64,000 nt of DNA, taken from positions 1 through 64,000 of the forward strand of contig JAWXUL010000011.1 of assembly GCA_044432725.1 (NCBI GenBank). Reading direction: 5' to 3'. The translations under genes were made by a program, and so were the position numbers. Shown one piece after another: positions 26,608-34,930 of the stretch (its first letter is position 1; each line of letters starts with the position of its first letter). The notes below the pieces were generated by a model. The model saw only the letters and a program-made list of their open reading frames with translations, was not told the origin of the DNA and did not search any database. Origin of the DNA: JAWXUK01 sp044432725. Lineage in GTDB: Bacteria > Bacillota > Clostridia > Oscillospirales > Oscillospiraceae.

Positions 26608-28272
26608 TTATACTGGGGAACGTGCGTCAATTTCAGTCCACAGGTCAATGTACTCTTGGATTCCGATTTTTTCCAAATCAGCCAGATAGCTGTCCCAACC
26701 TGCGTCAATGCCACCTTGCGTGATGAATTTAGCTGTCGCTTGGTCTACTACTGATTTCATATCTGGCATAATTTTGTTGCTTAAGTCACTTTCTTCTAAG
26801 GTTGTCATAGCAGAAGCTTTCACATAGTCCTCGAATAAATAATCTTCATAAAATACACTGGCGCCTGCTTTAGATTGTGGCATAATGTCGCCATACCAAA
26901 GAAAATCGTCAATGAGCACAGAGCAAAGTGCGGATACTGTAGGTACATAGACTGATTTTTCAATGTCTGTAAAAGGTACCCCATCTGCATTGTTTAATTT
27001 TTCATAGTATCCAGGCTCCACTTCATTGATGTGAGTGCCAATAAGTCCCAGTCTGATTTCAATACTTGTATCTACATCATAATGTAGGTCAGCCCAACGA
27101 ACCAATTCTTCTGCATAGTCTGTGTCTGCATTGATGACAAAATTTAAAATACGGTTTGGTGCTTTGATACGAGGTCCCCACACAGGGTCAACCCCATTTT
27201 CTCCATCTAGTGGTGCGACGAATTGATAAACACCATCTTGTGTTAGATCATTATCAGGGAGCAATGCGTTGATTTGTTCTGCGTTCCATGCCATAACCAC
27301 ACCACAGGTTGGTTCGGCTGTTTTGATTTTCGCATTATAAGCAGAACCTGTCATTGTGAATGCTTCAGGGTCAATCAAGCCATCAGCATACAGGAGGTGC
27401 ATATATTCAAGCCATTCTTTATACTCATCAACCATGGGCATAAATACCACTTCACCATCTTTACGGGTCATACGTTGATGTTGATTGTTGGCAACTAGCC
27501 CAGTCCAACCCATTAAATCCCATTGCCCTGTATTTCCATCATTAAATTGGAAGGTAAAAGGAATTTCATCAGCAAGACCATTTCCGTTAAGATCACCTGC
27601 ATTTTTAAAGGCAAGTAAGACATCGTGAAATTCACTGATCGTGGTGGGCATTTCTTTTCCGACTTGTGCCAGCCATTCTGTGTTGATCAGCATTGTGGAG
27701 TTAGAACTTTCACCAGTGGACTCTAAAATTTGTGGAAGTGCATAGATATTTCCGTCAGGAGCTGTAATGGAGTCTAATACTTCAGGTCTTTTTTCCAATA
27801 CCTCACAGAAATTTGGCATATACTCAGGGGTAATATAGTCATTCAAAGGCAATAACCAGCCATCAGAACCATATTCCACTGCTTGTGCTGAAGTCACGAT
27901 ATAATCACCATACAAGGCATCAGGTACTGTATTTCCTGCAAAAGCAAGACTCATTTTTTCTGCGTGTTGTGAAGTAGGCCAATCAATCCATTCAATATTG
28001 ATGCCTGTTTCTCCTTGAAGATCAATGTAAAACTGTTGATCTGCTTGAGGGTTTGTGCCATCTTGGTGACGACCTGCAATAGAAACTGTGATAGGGTCAG
28101 CGATGGGGAAGAAATCCTCTGGTGCCACAGGTGTGCCACCAGTATTGCTACTAGAGCTACCACCGCCTGAAGTGCCACCACCACTGCTGCCATCATCGCC
28201 ACTGCTACAAGAAACCAGTGAACCTAGAATCATTGTGCTTGCCAAGATACCTGCTAAAATTCTTTTTTTCAT
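26608..28272 (-). CDS. Oligosaccharide ABC importer, solute-binding lipoprotein
   Basis: ATG at 28272, 7 bases after GGAGG; an upstream TTG in frame is less likely. A lipoprotein signal peptide is clear (MKKRILAGILASTMILGS then LVSC), with Cys21 as the lipidation site. A Gly/Ser-rich linker (about 22-45) leads to a large family-1-type (LplA/YesO-like) binding domain, in total about 554 residues. It would capture oligosaccharides outside the membrane for the two permeases upstream in the same transcript. No ATPase gene is present, as is usual when a shared MsmK-type ATPase serves several importers. Confidence 0.92.
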   Translation of the reverse strand: MKKRILAGILASTMILGSLVSCSSGDDGSSGGGTSGGGSSSSNTGGTPVAPEDFFPIADPITVSIAGRHQDGTNPQADQQFYIDLQGETGINIEWIDWPTSQHAEKMSLAFAGNTVPDALYGDYIVTSAQAVEYGSDGWLLPLNDYITPEYMPNFCEVLEKRPEVLDSITAPDGNIYALPQILESTGESSNSTMLINTEWLAQVGKEMPTTISEFHDVLLAFKNAGDLNGNGLADEIPFTFQFNDGNTGQWDLMGWTGLVANNQHQRMTRKDGEVVFMPMVDEYKEWLEYMHLLYADGLIDPEAFTMTGSAYNAKIKTAEPTCGVVMAWNAEQINALLPDNDLTQDGVYQFVAPLDGENGVDPVWGPRIKAPNRILNFVINADTDYAEELVRWADLHYDVDTSIEIRLGLIGTHINEVEPGYYEKLNNADGVPFTDIEKSVYVPTVSALCSVLIDDFLWYGDIMPQSKAGASVFYEDYLFEDYVKASAMTTLEESDLSNKIMPDMKSVVDQATAKFITQGGIDAGWDSYLADLEKIGIQEYIDLWTEIDARSPV

Positions 28273-28328
28273 ATTATTTTCCTCCAAATATTAATGATAC
28301 ATTCCCAGAATGTTGGTTAACAAAATAA

Positions 28329-29237
28329 TTAGCCTTTCACTGAACCAATCATGACACCTTTTACAAAATATTTCTGAACAAAGGGGTAAATCATCAGTGG
28401 TGGCAAAACAGATACCACAATCGTGGCATATTTCAGTGCCTCGGCAAGTTTCATTGCCTGCTCTATGCTTTCTACATCTGCTGCGTCAGTATTAGATGAG
28501 ATTGCCTGAGTTTCAATCAAAATTCCTCTTAGCACTAATTGTAGAGGGTACATATCAGGTTTATCTAAGTATAAAAGCCCCTTCATATAGTCATTCCAAT
28601 GCCCCATTGCATAATACAGAATCAAAACTGCAATAATTGCTTTGGATAATGGAAGTGCAAAGCTCATAAAAAAGCGTATTTTTGAACAACCGTCAATTTC
28701 TGCTGCCTCTTCTAAATCTCGTGGAATCGTTGACTCAAAAAAGGTTCGAGCAATGATGACATTATATGGACTGATGATACCGACGAAAATCAGTGCCCAC
28801 ATAGAATTCCTTAAACCCAGATTTTGCACCAACAAGTAAGTAGGAATCATTCCTCCTGAAAAATACATTGTAATCATCACAATAATCATGATGGGTTTTC
28901 GGAAACAAAAATAATTACGAGATAATGAATAGGCTAGGGTCACTGTCAAGACCACATTACAGGCTGTCCCTACTACCATATATACAATGCTGTTCCAGTA
29001 TCCTGTCCAGATACTTTTGTAATCTAATAATTTTTCGTAAGAATCAAAATTGATTCCTTTTGGGAAAAAAACCACTTCTCCACGTAGTACCATGTAAGGA
29101 TCTGAGATGGATGCGATTAAAATAAAATACAAGGGATATAGTACGATAATCAAAGCACAAAACAAGATGAGATTGGTGAAAAAGTTAAAGACCTGATCTT
29201 CTCTTGCGTCTTTAATTTTAGTAGAATTTCTAGCCAT
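28329..29237 (-). CDS. Oligosaccharide ABC importer permease (YtcP/AraQ type)
   Basis: The start at 29237 (MARNSTK) follows AGAAAGGAG; the longer frame from 29270 lacks a good site. About 302 residues with six predicted membrane segments and the EAA loop for ATPase contact (LEEAAEIDGCSKIRFFMSFALP). The C-terminus FVKGVMIGSVKG is typical. It forms the CUT1 pair with the LplB-type permease 13 bp upstream. It has the same layout as the decayed importer at 6.1-8.0 kb. Confidence 0.93.
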   Translation of the reverse strand: MARNSTKIKDAREDQVFNFFTNLILFCALIIVLYPLYFILIASISDPYMVLRGEVVFFPKGINFDSYEKLLDYKSIWTGYWNSIVYMVVGTACNVVLTVTLAYSLSRNYFCFRKPIMIIVMITMYFSGGMIPTYLLVQNLGLRNSMWALIFVGIISPYNVIIARTFFESTIPRDLEEAAEIDGCSKIRFFMSFALPLSKAIIAVLILYYAMGHWNDYMKGLLYLDKPDMYPLQLVLRGILIETQAISSNTDAADVESIEQAMKLAEALKYATIVVSVLPPLMIYPFVQKYFVKGVMIGSVKG

Positions 29238-29250
29238 TTTTTTCTCCTTT

Positions 29251-30159
29251 CTACCATAAACTAGTGTCATTTAATCGACGACAAACGGAATTTACGGTCA
29301 GTACCAAAATAATGTTTACCACTGTATTGAACAAGCCAATGGATGTGGCATAGTCGAATTGAGCTCCGAGCAAGCCCATTTTATAAACATAGGTTGAAAT
29401 AATTTCAGAGTGGGACTCGTTGAGAGAGTTTTGCAACAAAAACGCCTTTTGGAATCCAACATTCATAAATTTACCTGTGCGAAGGATGAACATAATGACA
29501 ATGGTGGGTAGAATTTGTGGAATCTCTACATTCCATACAGTTTTCCATTTATTGGCACCGTCAATTTTTGCTGCTTCATACAGATCTTGATTGATACCAG
29601 CCAAAGACGCAAGGTAAATAATAGATTCCCACCCTGTGTTCTGCCACACATCAGTCCACACGAAAATATCGTGAAACATAGAGGCATCTGCCAGAAAATG
29701 TATCCGATCAAATCCAAACTGAACCATGATATTATTGATAATACCTGTAGAGGGACTTAAAAACAAATGAATCATACCACATAGCACCATAACAGAAATA
29801 AAATGCGGTGCGTAAATAACCATTTGCACAGATTTTTGGAAATATTTGTTTTTGGCATGGTTTAACAAAATTGCTATCATAATGGGAAATGGGAAGCTGG
29901 CAAGGAGAGAATAAAAACTGATCCCAAGGGTATTTTTTATGACTGTCCAAAAATAAGGAGACTCAAAAAAACGTTTAAAGTGATCAAAGCCAACCCACTC
30001 GCTGCCCCAGATTCCAGCACGAGCTGAGTAATCTTTAAAGGCAATTTGCAAACCGTACATAGGACCATAATCAAATATGAAAATGAATATCAATGCAGGT
30101 AAGCATAATAAAATCAGCTGATAATCTCGCTTGATATCCTTCCAAGTTATTTTTTTCAC
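29251..30159 (-). CDS. Oligosaccharide ABC importer permease (LplB type)
   Basis: The likely start is the GTG at 30159 (VKKITWKDIKRDYQL), preceded by AAAGGTTAGG; the open frame extends to 30210. About 302 residues. Conserved features are FDYGPMYGLQIAFKDYS near the N-terminus and the EAA loop YEAAKIDGANKWKTVWNVEIP. First gene of the importer transcript, 110 bp from a good promoter flanked by AraC-type repeats. Together with the YtcP permease and the lipoprotein it would import uronate oligosaccharides for the downstream enzymes. Confidence 0.92.
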   Translation of the reverse strand: MKKITWKDIKRDYQLILLCLPALIFIFIFDYGPMYGLQIAFKDYSARAGIWGSEWVGFDHFKRFFESPYFWTVIKNTLGISFYSLLASFPFPIMIAILLNHAKNKYFQKSVQMVIYAPHFISVMVLCGMIHLFLSPSTGIINNIMVQFGFDRIHFLADASMFHDIFVWTDVWQNTGWESIIYLASLAGINQDLYEAAKIDGANKWKTVWNVEIPQILPTIVIMFILRTGKFMNVGFQKAFLLQNSLNESHSEIISTYVYKMGLLGAQFDYATSIGLFNTVVNIILVLTVNSVCRRLNDTSLW

Positions 30160-30271
30160 AACACAACACCTAACCTTTCTCAAATAAAAGTAACAAGAAT
30201 TTTTTAGCATTACATTCTTCGCTATGGGATCTGCTTCTGCTAAAAAAGCCTAAGTACTTTGCTTTGATTGG

Positions 30272-30301
30272 ATTATATCATCGCAAACAAGCCTTTGTAA
30301 A
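30272..30301 (-). promoter_or_regulatory. Promoter of the importer/polysaccharide operon
   Basis: Read on the minus strand: TTTACA (30301-30296), 18-bp spacer and a perfect TATAAT (30277-30272). The weak -35 box is what an activator-dependent promoter would show. Confidence 0.7.
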
Positions 30302-30316
30302 TAAGCAAATTTTAAA

Positions 30317-30383
30317 TAGCATATGCATTTTATATTTGGCATATCCCTAAATTTTTAGCACATTTTAGGAATATGCTAAAAAT
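30317..30383. promoter_or_regulatory. Direct repeats upstream of the importer promoter, candidate AraC-type sites
   Basis: TAGCATAT (30317), TGGCATAT (30337) and TAGCACAT (30356) recur every 19-20 bp, about two helix turns, immediately upstream of the -35 box. ATTTTTAGCA (30351-30360) and TGCTAAAAAT (30374-30383) also form a perfect 10-bp inverted repeat. This spacing fits dimeric AraC-family activators. From 30384 to 30532 I see no gene. Confidence 0.6.
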
Positions 30384-30532
30384 AACGAAAGATTTACTGA
30401 AATTTACGTAGAGTCAGGTATTCTAGTAGTTGGACCATAGCAAGGGATATTTTGCCAAAAAAAGAAAAAATAAAAATTTGAATCTATTACATAGGTCATC
30501 TGGAATTTTCCTTTCTGATCTCGAAGAAAACC

Positions 30533-30561
30533 TTGACGTCTTGAAGTGAATATGTTAAGAT
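30533..30561 (+). promoter_or_regulatory. Promoter of the MarR-sulfatase operon
   Basis: TTGACG (30533-30538), 17-bp spacer and TAAGAT (30556-30561), directly followed by the operator palindrome. Confidence 0.75.
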
Positions 30562-30562
30562 T

Positions 30563-30586
30563 GAATTGTTCAGATATGAACGATTC
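30563..30586. promoter_or_regulatory. MarR-type operator
   Basis: GAATTGTTCA, four bases, TGAACGATTC: a 10+10 inverted repeat with one mismatch, starting 1 bp after the -10 box and 26 bp before the MarR start. The size and spacing fit a MarR dimer and suggest autorepression that also controls the sulfatase. Confidence 0.75.
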
Positions 30587-30611
30587 AATCTGATTCTTTA
30601 GGAGGTACGAT

Positions 30612-31097
30612 ATGGAACCCTTTCACTTATTAGAATTTTGTAATCGCTCTCAACATTTATTCCAAAAGCGTTGGGATGTCTTTTGTAAAAGTCAGGATTT
30701 ACCAGAAACCGATTTTAATATCATCTTATTTCTTGCCAATCGTCCCAAGGAAAACACAGCCAAGGATATTTGTAAAATAAGAGTGTTAAAGCCAGGAGTG
30801 GTATCCGCTTCAGTGGAGAATCTGGTACAAAATGGATACCTTGTCCGTGAAACCGACCCTTCAGATCGACGCCGACAACTTTTATTTTTAACCCCCAAAG
30901 CCCAAACCATCGCAAAAGAAGGGCAAATGATTATTGCTGAATTTTATTCATTATTCTCAAAAGCACTTTCTTCCGATGATTTGTGGCACTTTGAAGAATC
31001 CATTGAAAAATTTTTGTTGCACATAGATTTAATGGAAGATACCTATGACAAAAAATGCCAACAGTGGGGTGTAAGCCCAGAACAGGAGAGCCATTAA
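30612..31097 (+). CDS. MarR-family transcriptional regulator
   Basis: 161 residues with the MarR winged helix: a recognition region around TAKDICKIRVLKPGVVSASV and a wing with DPSDRRRQLLFLT, whose D-x-R-R is characteristic. The start follows TAGGAGG. It is cotranscribed with the sulfatase that begins 1 bp after its stop codon. MarR proteins are usually released by small aromatic or phenolic ligands. Here the ligand may be a product or substrate of the sulfatase, which would be an uncommon pairing. Confidence 0.9.
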   Translation: MEPFHLLEFCNRSQHLFQKRWDVFCKSQDLPETDFNIILFLANRPKENTAKDICKIRVLKPGVVSASVENLVQNGYLVRETDPSDRRRQLLFLTPKAQTIAKEGQMIIAEFYSLFSKALSSDDLWHFEESIEKFLLHIDLMEDTYDKKCQQWGVSPEQESH

Positions 31098-31098
31098 T

Positions 31099-32637
31099 AT
31101 GAAAAAACCAAACGTAATTTTATTATTTGTAGACGATTTAGGGATTGGTGACCTGTCTACATTTAATGCAAACAGTAAAATCCAAACCCCAAATATTGAT
31201 GCCTTAGCGGAAAATGGGATGAAATTCACCGACTCTCATGCTTGTTCTTCTGTGTGTAGCCCTTCACGCTATGGGCTGATGACTGGCCGATATAATTTCC
31301 GTTCTAAGCTAAAATATGCTGTTCTAACTGGAGATAGCATGCCTTTGATTGAAAAAAATCGCATGACTTTAGGGCATTTGTTCCAAGAGCAAGGGTATAA
31401 AACAGCTTGCGTGGGAAAATGGCACCTTGGACTAGAGTGGGTTTTGAAAGAGAATCCCAAAGACGGAGGACTTCTTTGTGAAGAACAACTATATGATAAC
31501 ATCATACCTCGCAACGGCTCAGAACCTACGCTTGCCCCACTGATTGAAAAAGCCCCCAGTGGGTTAGATGTGGATTACAGCAAAGCTATTACTTATGGAG
31601 TGAATGAATTTGGCTTTGATTATTTCTTTGGCATGGCTGCGTCTTTAGACCAACCACCCTTTGTGTACATCGAAAATAATCGTGTGACTGACATCCCCAA
31701 CGCTGTCACAGGGGAATTGGCTTTGGATCGTTTAGGTGGTTCCATGCAGGAAAAATGGCAATCTGGAGTCATTGCCCCTAGTTTTGATCACAACAAAGTG
31801 TTAAAAGACATGAATGATAAGGTACTCTCCTTGATTGACGACTATGCCCAAGAAGAAGACCCCTTTTTCATCTATTACCCCACCCCAGCAGTCCATGGTC
31901 CTCTGTTACCCAGCGAAAATTTCCGAGGGAAATCAGGGCTGAATTTGTACGCTGATGTGGTCTTGGAACTGGATGACATGGTGGGACAAATTTCAGCAAA
32001 ACTGAAAGAAAAAGGACTGGAAGAGGACACTATTTTTATCTTTACCAGTGATAACGGCTGTTCAGGAGTGGCAGATTTGCCATTTTTGGAAAGCAAAGGG
32101 CATTATTCCAGTGAAAAATATAAGGGGCATAAATTTTCCCTGTACGATGGTGGTCACCGAGTCCCAACCATCATATCCTATCCCCATATGATTGAAAAAG
32201 GATCAGTTTGTGGTAATAATGTGTGTCACACCGACTTTTTCGCCACTTTTGCTCAGCTTTTTGATGTAGAAACACCCAATAATTCAGGGGAAGACTCTTT
32301 TTCTAATTTAGCCTTGTGGCAAGGAGGAAATACCTGCAAACGAAACTCCACCATCTATAGTTGTGGCTCTGGGTATTTGGCAGTGCTACAAAATCAATGG
32401 AAATTATGCTGTTGTTGTGATGGTGGCTTGTCAAAAGAAATCTTGATAAACACCTACGCAAACAAAGCCACCCCAATGGAATTTGAACTTTATAACATGG
32501 AAACAGATCCAGAAGAAAAGCACAACCTATTGTCCCAACATCCTGACATTGTAGAATCCCTGAAAAAAGAGTTGGATTGTGTGGTGTATTCCCAAGAAAA
32601 TCAGCCCAACCTCAACTGGTTCCAAAGGAACTGGTAA
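31099..32637 (+). CDS. S1-family sulfatase C (arylsulfatase A-like), Cys-type
   Basis: 512 residues, no signal peptide. The formylglycine site is Cys53 in SSVCSPSRYGLMTGRY. Metal ligands are D12-D13 in LLFVDDLGIGD, with D and N in FTSDNGCSG. VGKWHLG carries the sulfate-site K/H. It belongs to a different subgroup from sulfatases A and B (CSPSR and DDLG rather than CSPHR and DQW). Translationally coupled to marR. The substrate may be a sulfated sugar or a small sulfate ester. A cluster of cysteines near the C-terminus (KLCCCCDGG) is unusual and may bind metal or simply be neutral. Confidence 0.92.
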   Translation: MKKPNVILLFVDDLGIGDLSTFNANSKIQTPNIDALAENGMKFTDSHACSSVCSPSRYGLMTGRYNFRSKLKYAVLTGDSMPLIEKNRMTLGHLFQEQGYKTACVGKWHLGLEWVLKENPKDGGLLCEEQLYDNIIPRNGSEPTLAPLIEKAPSGLDVDYSKAITYGVNEFGFDYFFGMAASLDQPPFVYIENNRVTDIPNAVTGELALDRLGGSMQEKWQSGVIAPSFDHNKVLKDMNDKVLSLIDDYAQEEDPFFIYYPTPAVHGPLLPSENFRGKSGLNLYADVVLELDDMVGQISAKLKEKGLEEDTIFIFTSDNGCSGVADLPFLESKGHYSSEKYKGHKFSLYDGGHRVPTIISYPHMIEKGSVCGNNVCHTDFFATFAQLFDVETPNNSGEDSFSNLALWQGGNTCKRNSTIYSCGSGYLAVLQNQWKLCCCCDGGLSKEILINTYANKATPMEFELYNMETDPEEKHNLLSQHPDIVESLKKELDCVVYSQENQPNLNWFQRNW

Positions 32638-32660
32638 TGAGGGGATGGTGAGGTGTGCCG
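32633..32660. repeat. Solo right end of the miniature element family
   Basis: AATGAGGGGATGGTGAGGTG followed by TGCC resembles the right end of the element (AATGAGGGATTGTGAGGTGTTGCC) and begins at the sulfatase stop codon. No matching left end is seen. Confidence 0.5.
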
Positions 32661-32727
32661 TAATTGTGACCCATCCCCCCTAGATAAAGTGAACTTCTAC
32701 TCAAATGGAACAGAAGTTGGAAATAGG

Positions 32728-32769
32728 AAAAGGACTTAATTTCTCGTAGAAGAGAGATTAAGTCCTTTC
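32728..32769. terminator. Bidirectional terminator between sulfatase C and the isomerase gene
   Basis: AAAAGGACTTAAT paired with ATTAAGTCCTTT, extended by CTC/GAG pairs, with a 6-8 base loop and T-runs on both strands. It ends both convergent transcripts. Confidence 0.9.
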
Positions 32770-32774
32770 TTGTC

Positions 32775-34256
32775 TTATATAAATGGATTTTCTCTTGGGT
32801 ATGGCAAAGATTTGGGTTGATTGTAGGAAATATCCATAATCCCTAAGTATTTAAACACTTCAAACAATGCCTTTCCATGATGACCAAAGGCAACAGCACC
32901 ATGATGTGGGTAGCATTTTTCAATGAGTACGTGACGATAAAAGCGATCCATTTCTGGAATTCCGAATACGCCAATGGAGCCGAAACTTTCCGTAGGCACG
33001 TCCAACACTGCACCTTGGGCGATGTATGCTTTCAACTGACAATCTGCTGTGGATTGCAAACGGAAGAAGGTGATGTCACCAGCAATGATGTCACCTTCCA
33101 TGGTGCCACGGGTGATGTCAGGTTCTGGTAAATCAGGTTCCAAGGAACGCTTCATAATCAGTTGATAGCCCATATGAGGGTCTTTCAGCAATTCAGGCGC
33201 TGTATTTCCACAGTGAAAGCCCATAAATGTTTCATTTAGTTCCATTTGATAGGTATCCTTGATGGATTTTTGATAAATGCTATCAGGTACCGTATTGTTG
33301 ATGTCAAGCAAAGTCACAGGTTTTCCTGACACACATAAGCCAATATACTCGGACAAAGCACCATAAATATCCACTTCACAGGACACAGGAATCCCTTTCG
33401 CTGTAAGCCGTCCATTGACATAACAAGGGACAAAGCCAAATTCCGTTTGGAACGCAGGCCAACATTTACCTGCGAAAGCCACATACTTAGAAATTCCCTT
33501 GTGTTCTTCTGCCCAATCCACCAAAGTCAGTTCATACTGTGCCAAACGTGGCAAAACACCAGAAAATTTGTTCTCTTTCCCCAATTCGCCTTCCATATCT
33601 GCCATAACAGCAGGAATACGAGGGTCATCTTTATGCTGATTGAAGGCAACCAACAAATCCAGTTCCGAATTTTCTTCCACAGCCACACCCAAATCATAGA
33701 GAGGTTTGATGGGAGCATTGCAAGCGAGAAAATCGTTGGGACGAGGTCCAAAGGTGATGACTTTTAAACTTTTCATACCGATGATGGCAGTGGCAAGGGG
33801 AAGAAATTCACTGATTTTTTGGCACAAATCTTCTGCTCTCCCCACAGGGTATTCGGGAATGTAGGCAGTTTTCTTTCGCAAATTCAGGTTGTAACTACAG
33901 TTGAGCATACCACAGTAGGCATCCCCACGACCATCGTGCAAGTCACCGTCTCCTTCTGCTGCTGCTACATACATAATAGGACCGTCAAAGAGATCTGCAA
34001 TCATGGTTTCAGGGGTTTCAGGACCGAAGTTTCCTAAAAACACCACCAAAGCATTGATGTTTTTGCCTTTCACGTCTTCTACTGCTTTGAGTGCGTCTTG
34101 TTCTGTCTCCACAGAAACAGGACATTCATAGAGGTCTTTGCCATAGGCGTTACAGATTGCCGTTCTTCGACGCTCTGATAAAGCAACAGGGAAACAACTA
34201 CGGGACACGGCAATGATACCGAGATTGATTTCTGGGATATTGGTTGAATTTTTCAT
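32775..34256 (-). CDS. L-fucose/L-arabinose isomerase-family sugar isomerase
   Basis: 493 residues. It has the three-part fold of the FucI/AraA superfamily. The metal-binding Glu and Asp are in SCEVDIYGALSEYIG (about 320-335) and a histidine ligand is in FMGFHCGNTAPE. The reaction is aldose to ketose with Mn(2+). Its partners are a xylulokinase and a DUF4867 protein, so the ketose made is probably a pentulose (D- or L-xylulose or ribulose) or deoxyhexulose that the kinase accepts. No XylA-type xylose isomerase is present, so this enzyme may fill that role. The exact sugar cannot be read from the sequence. An AGGAG site precedes the start. Confidence 0.82.
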   Translation of the reverse strand: MKNSTNIPEINLGIIAVSRSCFPVALSERRRTAICNAYGKDLYECPVSVETEQDALKAVEDVKGKNINALVVFLGNFGPETPETMIADLFDGPIMYVAAAEGDGDLHDGRGDAYCGMLNCSYNLNLRKKTAYIPEYPVGRAEDLCQKISEFLPLATAIIGMKSLKVITFGPRPNDFLACNAPIKPLYDLGVAVEENSELDLLVAFNQHKDDPRIPAVMADMEGELGKENKFSGVLPRLAQYELTLVDWAEEHKGISKYVAFAGKCWPAFQTEFGFVPCYVNGRLTAKGIPVSCEVDIYGALSEYIGLCVSGKPVTLLDINNTVPDSIYQKSIKDTYQMELNETFMGFHCGNTAPELLKDPHMGYQLIMKRSLEPDLPEPDITRGTMEGDIIAGDITFFRLQSTADCQLKAYIAQGAVLDVPTESFGSIGVFGIPEMDRFYRHVLIEKCYPHHGAVAFGHHGKALFEVFKYLGIMDISYNQPKSLPYPRENPFI

Positions 34257-34280
34257 ACTTTTTACTCTCCTATTTTTTGA

Positions 34281-34916
34281 TTAGTGGAATAAACTTGCGA
34301 CGTCTATATTTTCGCCAGTTAAGGCAGCCACAGCGCCGTTTTCTGCTTCATTGCTCTCTGGATGAGCTAGAAGCCACTTGTTTTTGCCAAAAAGACAGCG
34401 ATCCTCAAAGTTTTTCGCTGTGATTTCAGGCTTTTCTGTGTTGGTTCCTTTGGGTAACACCACTAAAACTTGAAAACTGTCATTGACTTTGGCAGAGCAA
34501 GGGGCATAGTGCAAAGTAGTTGCATACACATCAATCAGGGTATGTTTCGGGCAAAGAAAAGCCTTTACGACCCCTGTATCCAGTGTATAGTCTATGATTT
34601 CATCTTGTTTTGCCAATAACAAAATAAAATCTGTGATGCCAAAATTTAATTCGCTGTCACGATGATATTCCAGACAGTTGAGTTTGGTATTTTGACCGTT
34701 ACACCAACCTAATTGTATAGGCATTCCGCCAAAATAATGTTGGCTGAATTCTTCTGCGATTGCCAAGGATTCAAGTTTTTTTTCACTGGGGACATAGTCG
34801 ACAGTGGAAGGAATTGGTGTATTGGACAAGGCTTTTATCAATTCCTCTGTATCGTAACCTTGGATGATTTTTCCGTAGGGGGAAAATTCTGGGTCATGCA
34901 CTGAGTAAATTTTCAT
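34281..34916 (-). CDS. DUF4867-family protein (cupin-like), sugar isomerase partner
   Basis: The start at 34916 (MKIYSVHDPEFSPYG) follows AAGGAGGAAGCC; the longer frame to 34970 would run into the kinase gene. 211 residues. Conserved-looking features are QLGWCNGQNTKLNCLEYHRD, with a histidine, and ALTLHYAPC-like histidine/cysteine pairs (TTLHYAPCS), consistent with a metal-binding beta-barrel. It lies between the isomerase and kinase genes of one operon. A role as an epimerase or mutarotase feeding the isomerase is a guess; the family has no firmly known function. Confidence 0.7.
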   Translation of the reverse strand: MKIYSVHDPEFSPYGKIIQGYDTEELIKALSNTPIPSTVDYVPSEKKLESLAIAEEFSQHYFGGMPIQLGWCNGQNTKLNCLEYHRDSELNFGITDFILLLAKQDEIIDYTLDTGVVKAFLCPKHTLIDVYATTLHYAPCSAKVNDSFQVLVVLPKGTNTEKPEITAKNFEDRCLFGKNKWLLAHPESNEAENGAVAALTGENIDVASLFH

Positions 34917-34930
34917 GGCTTCCTCCTTCT

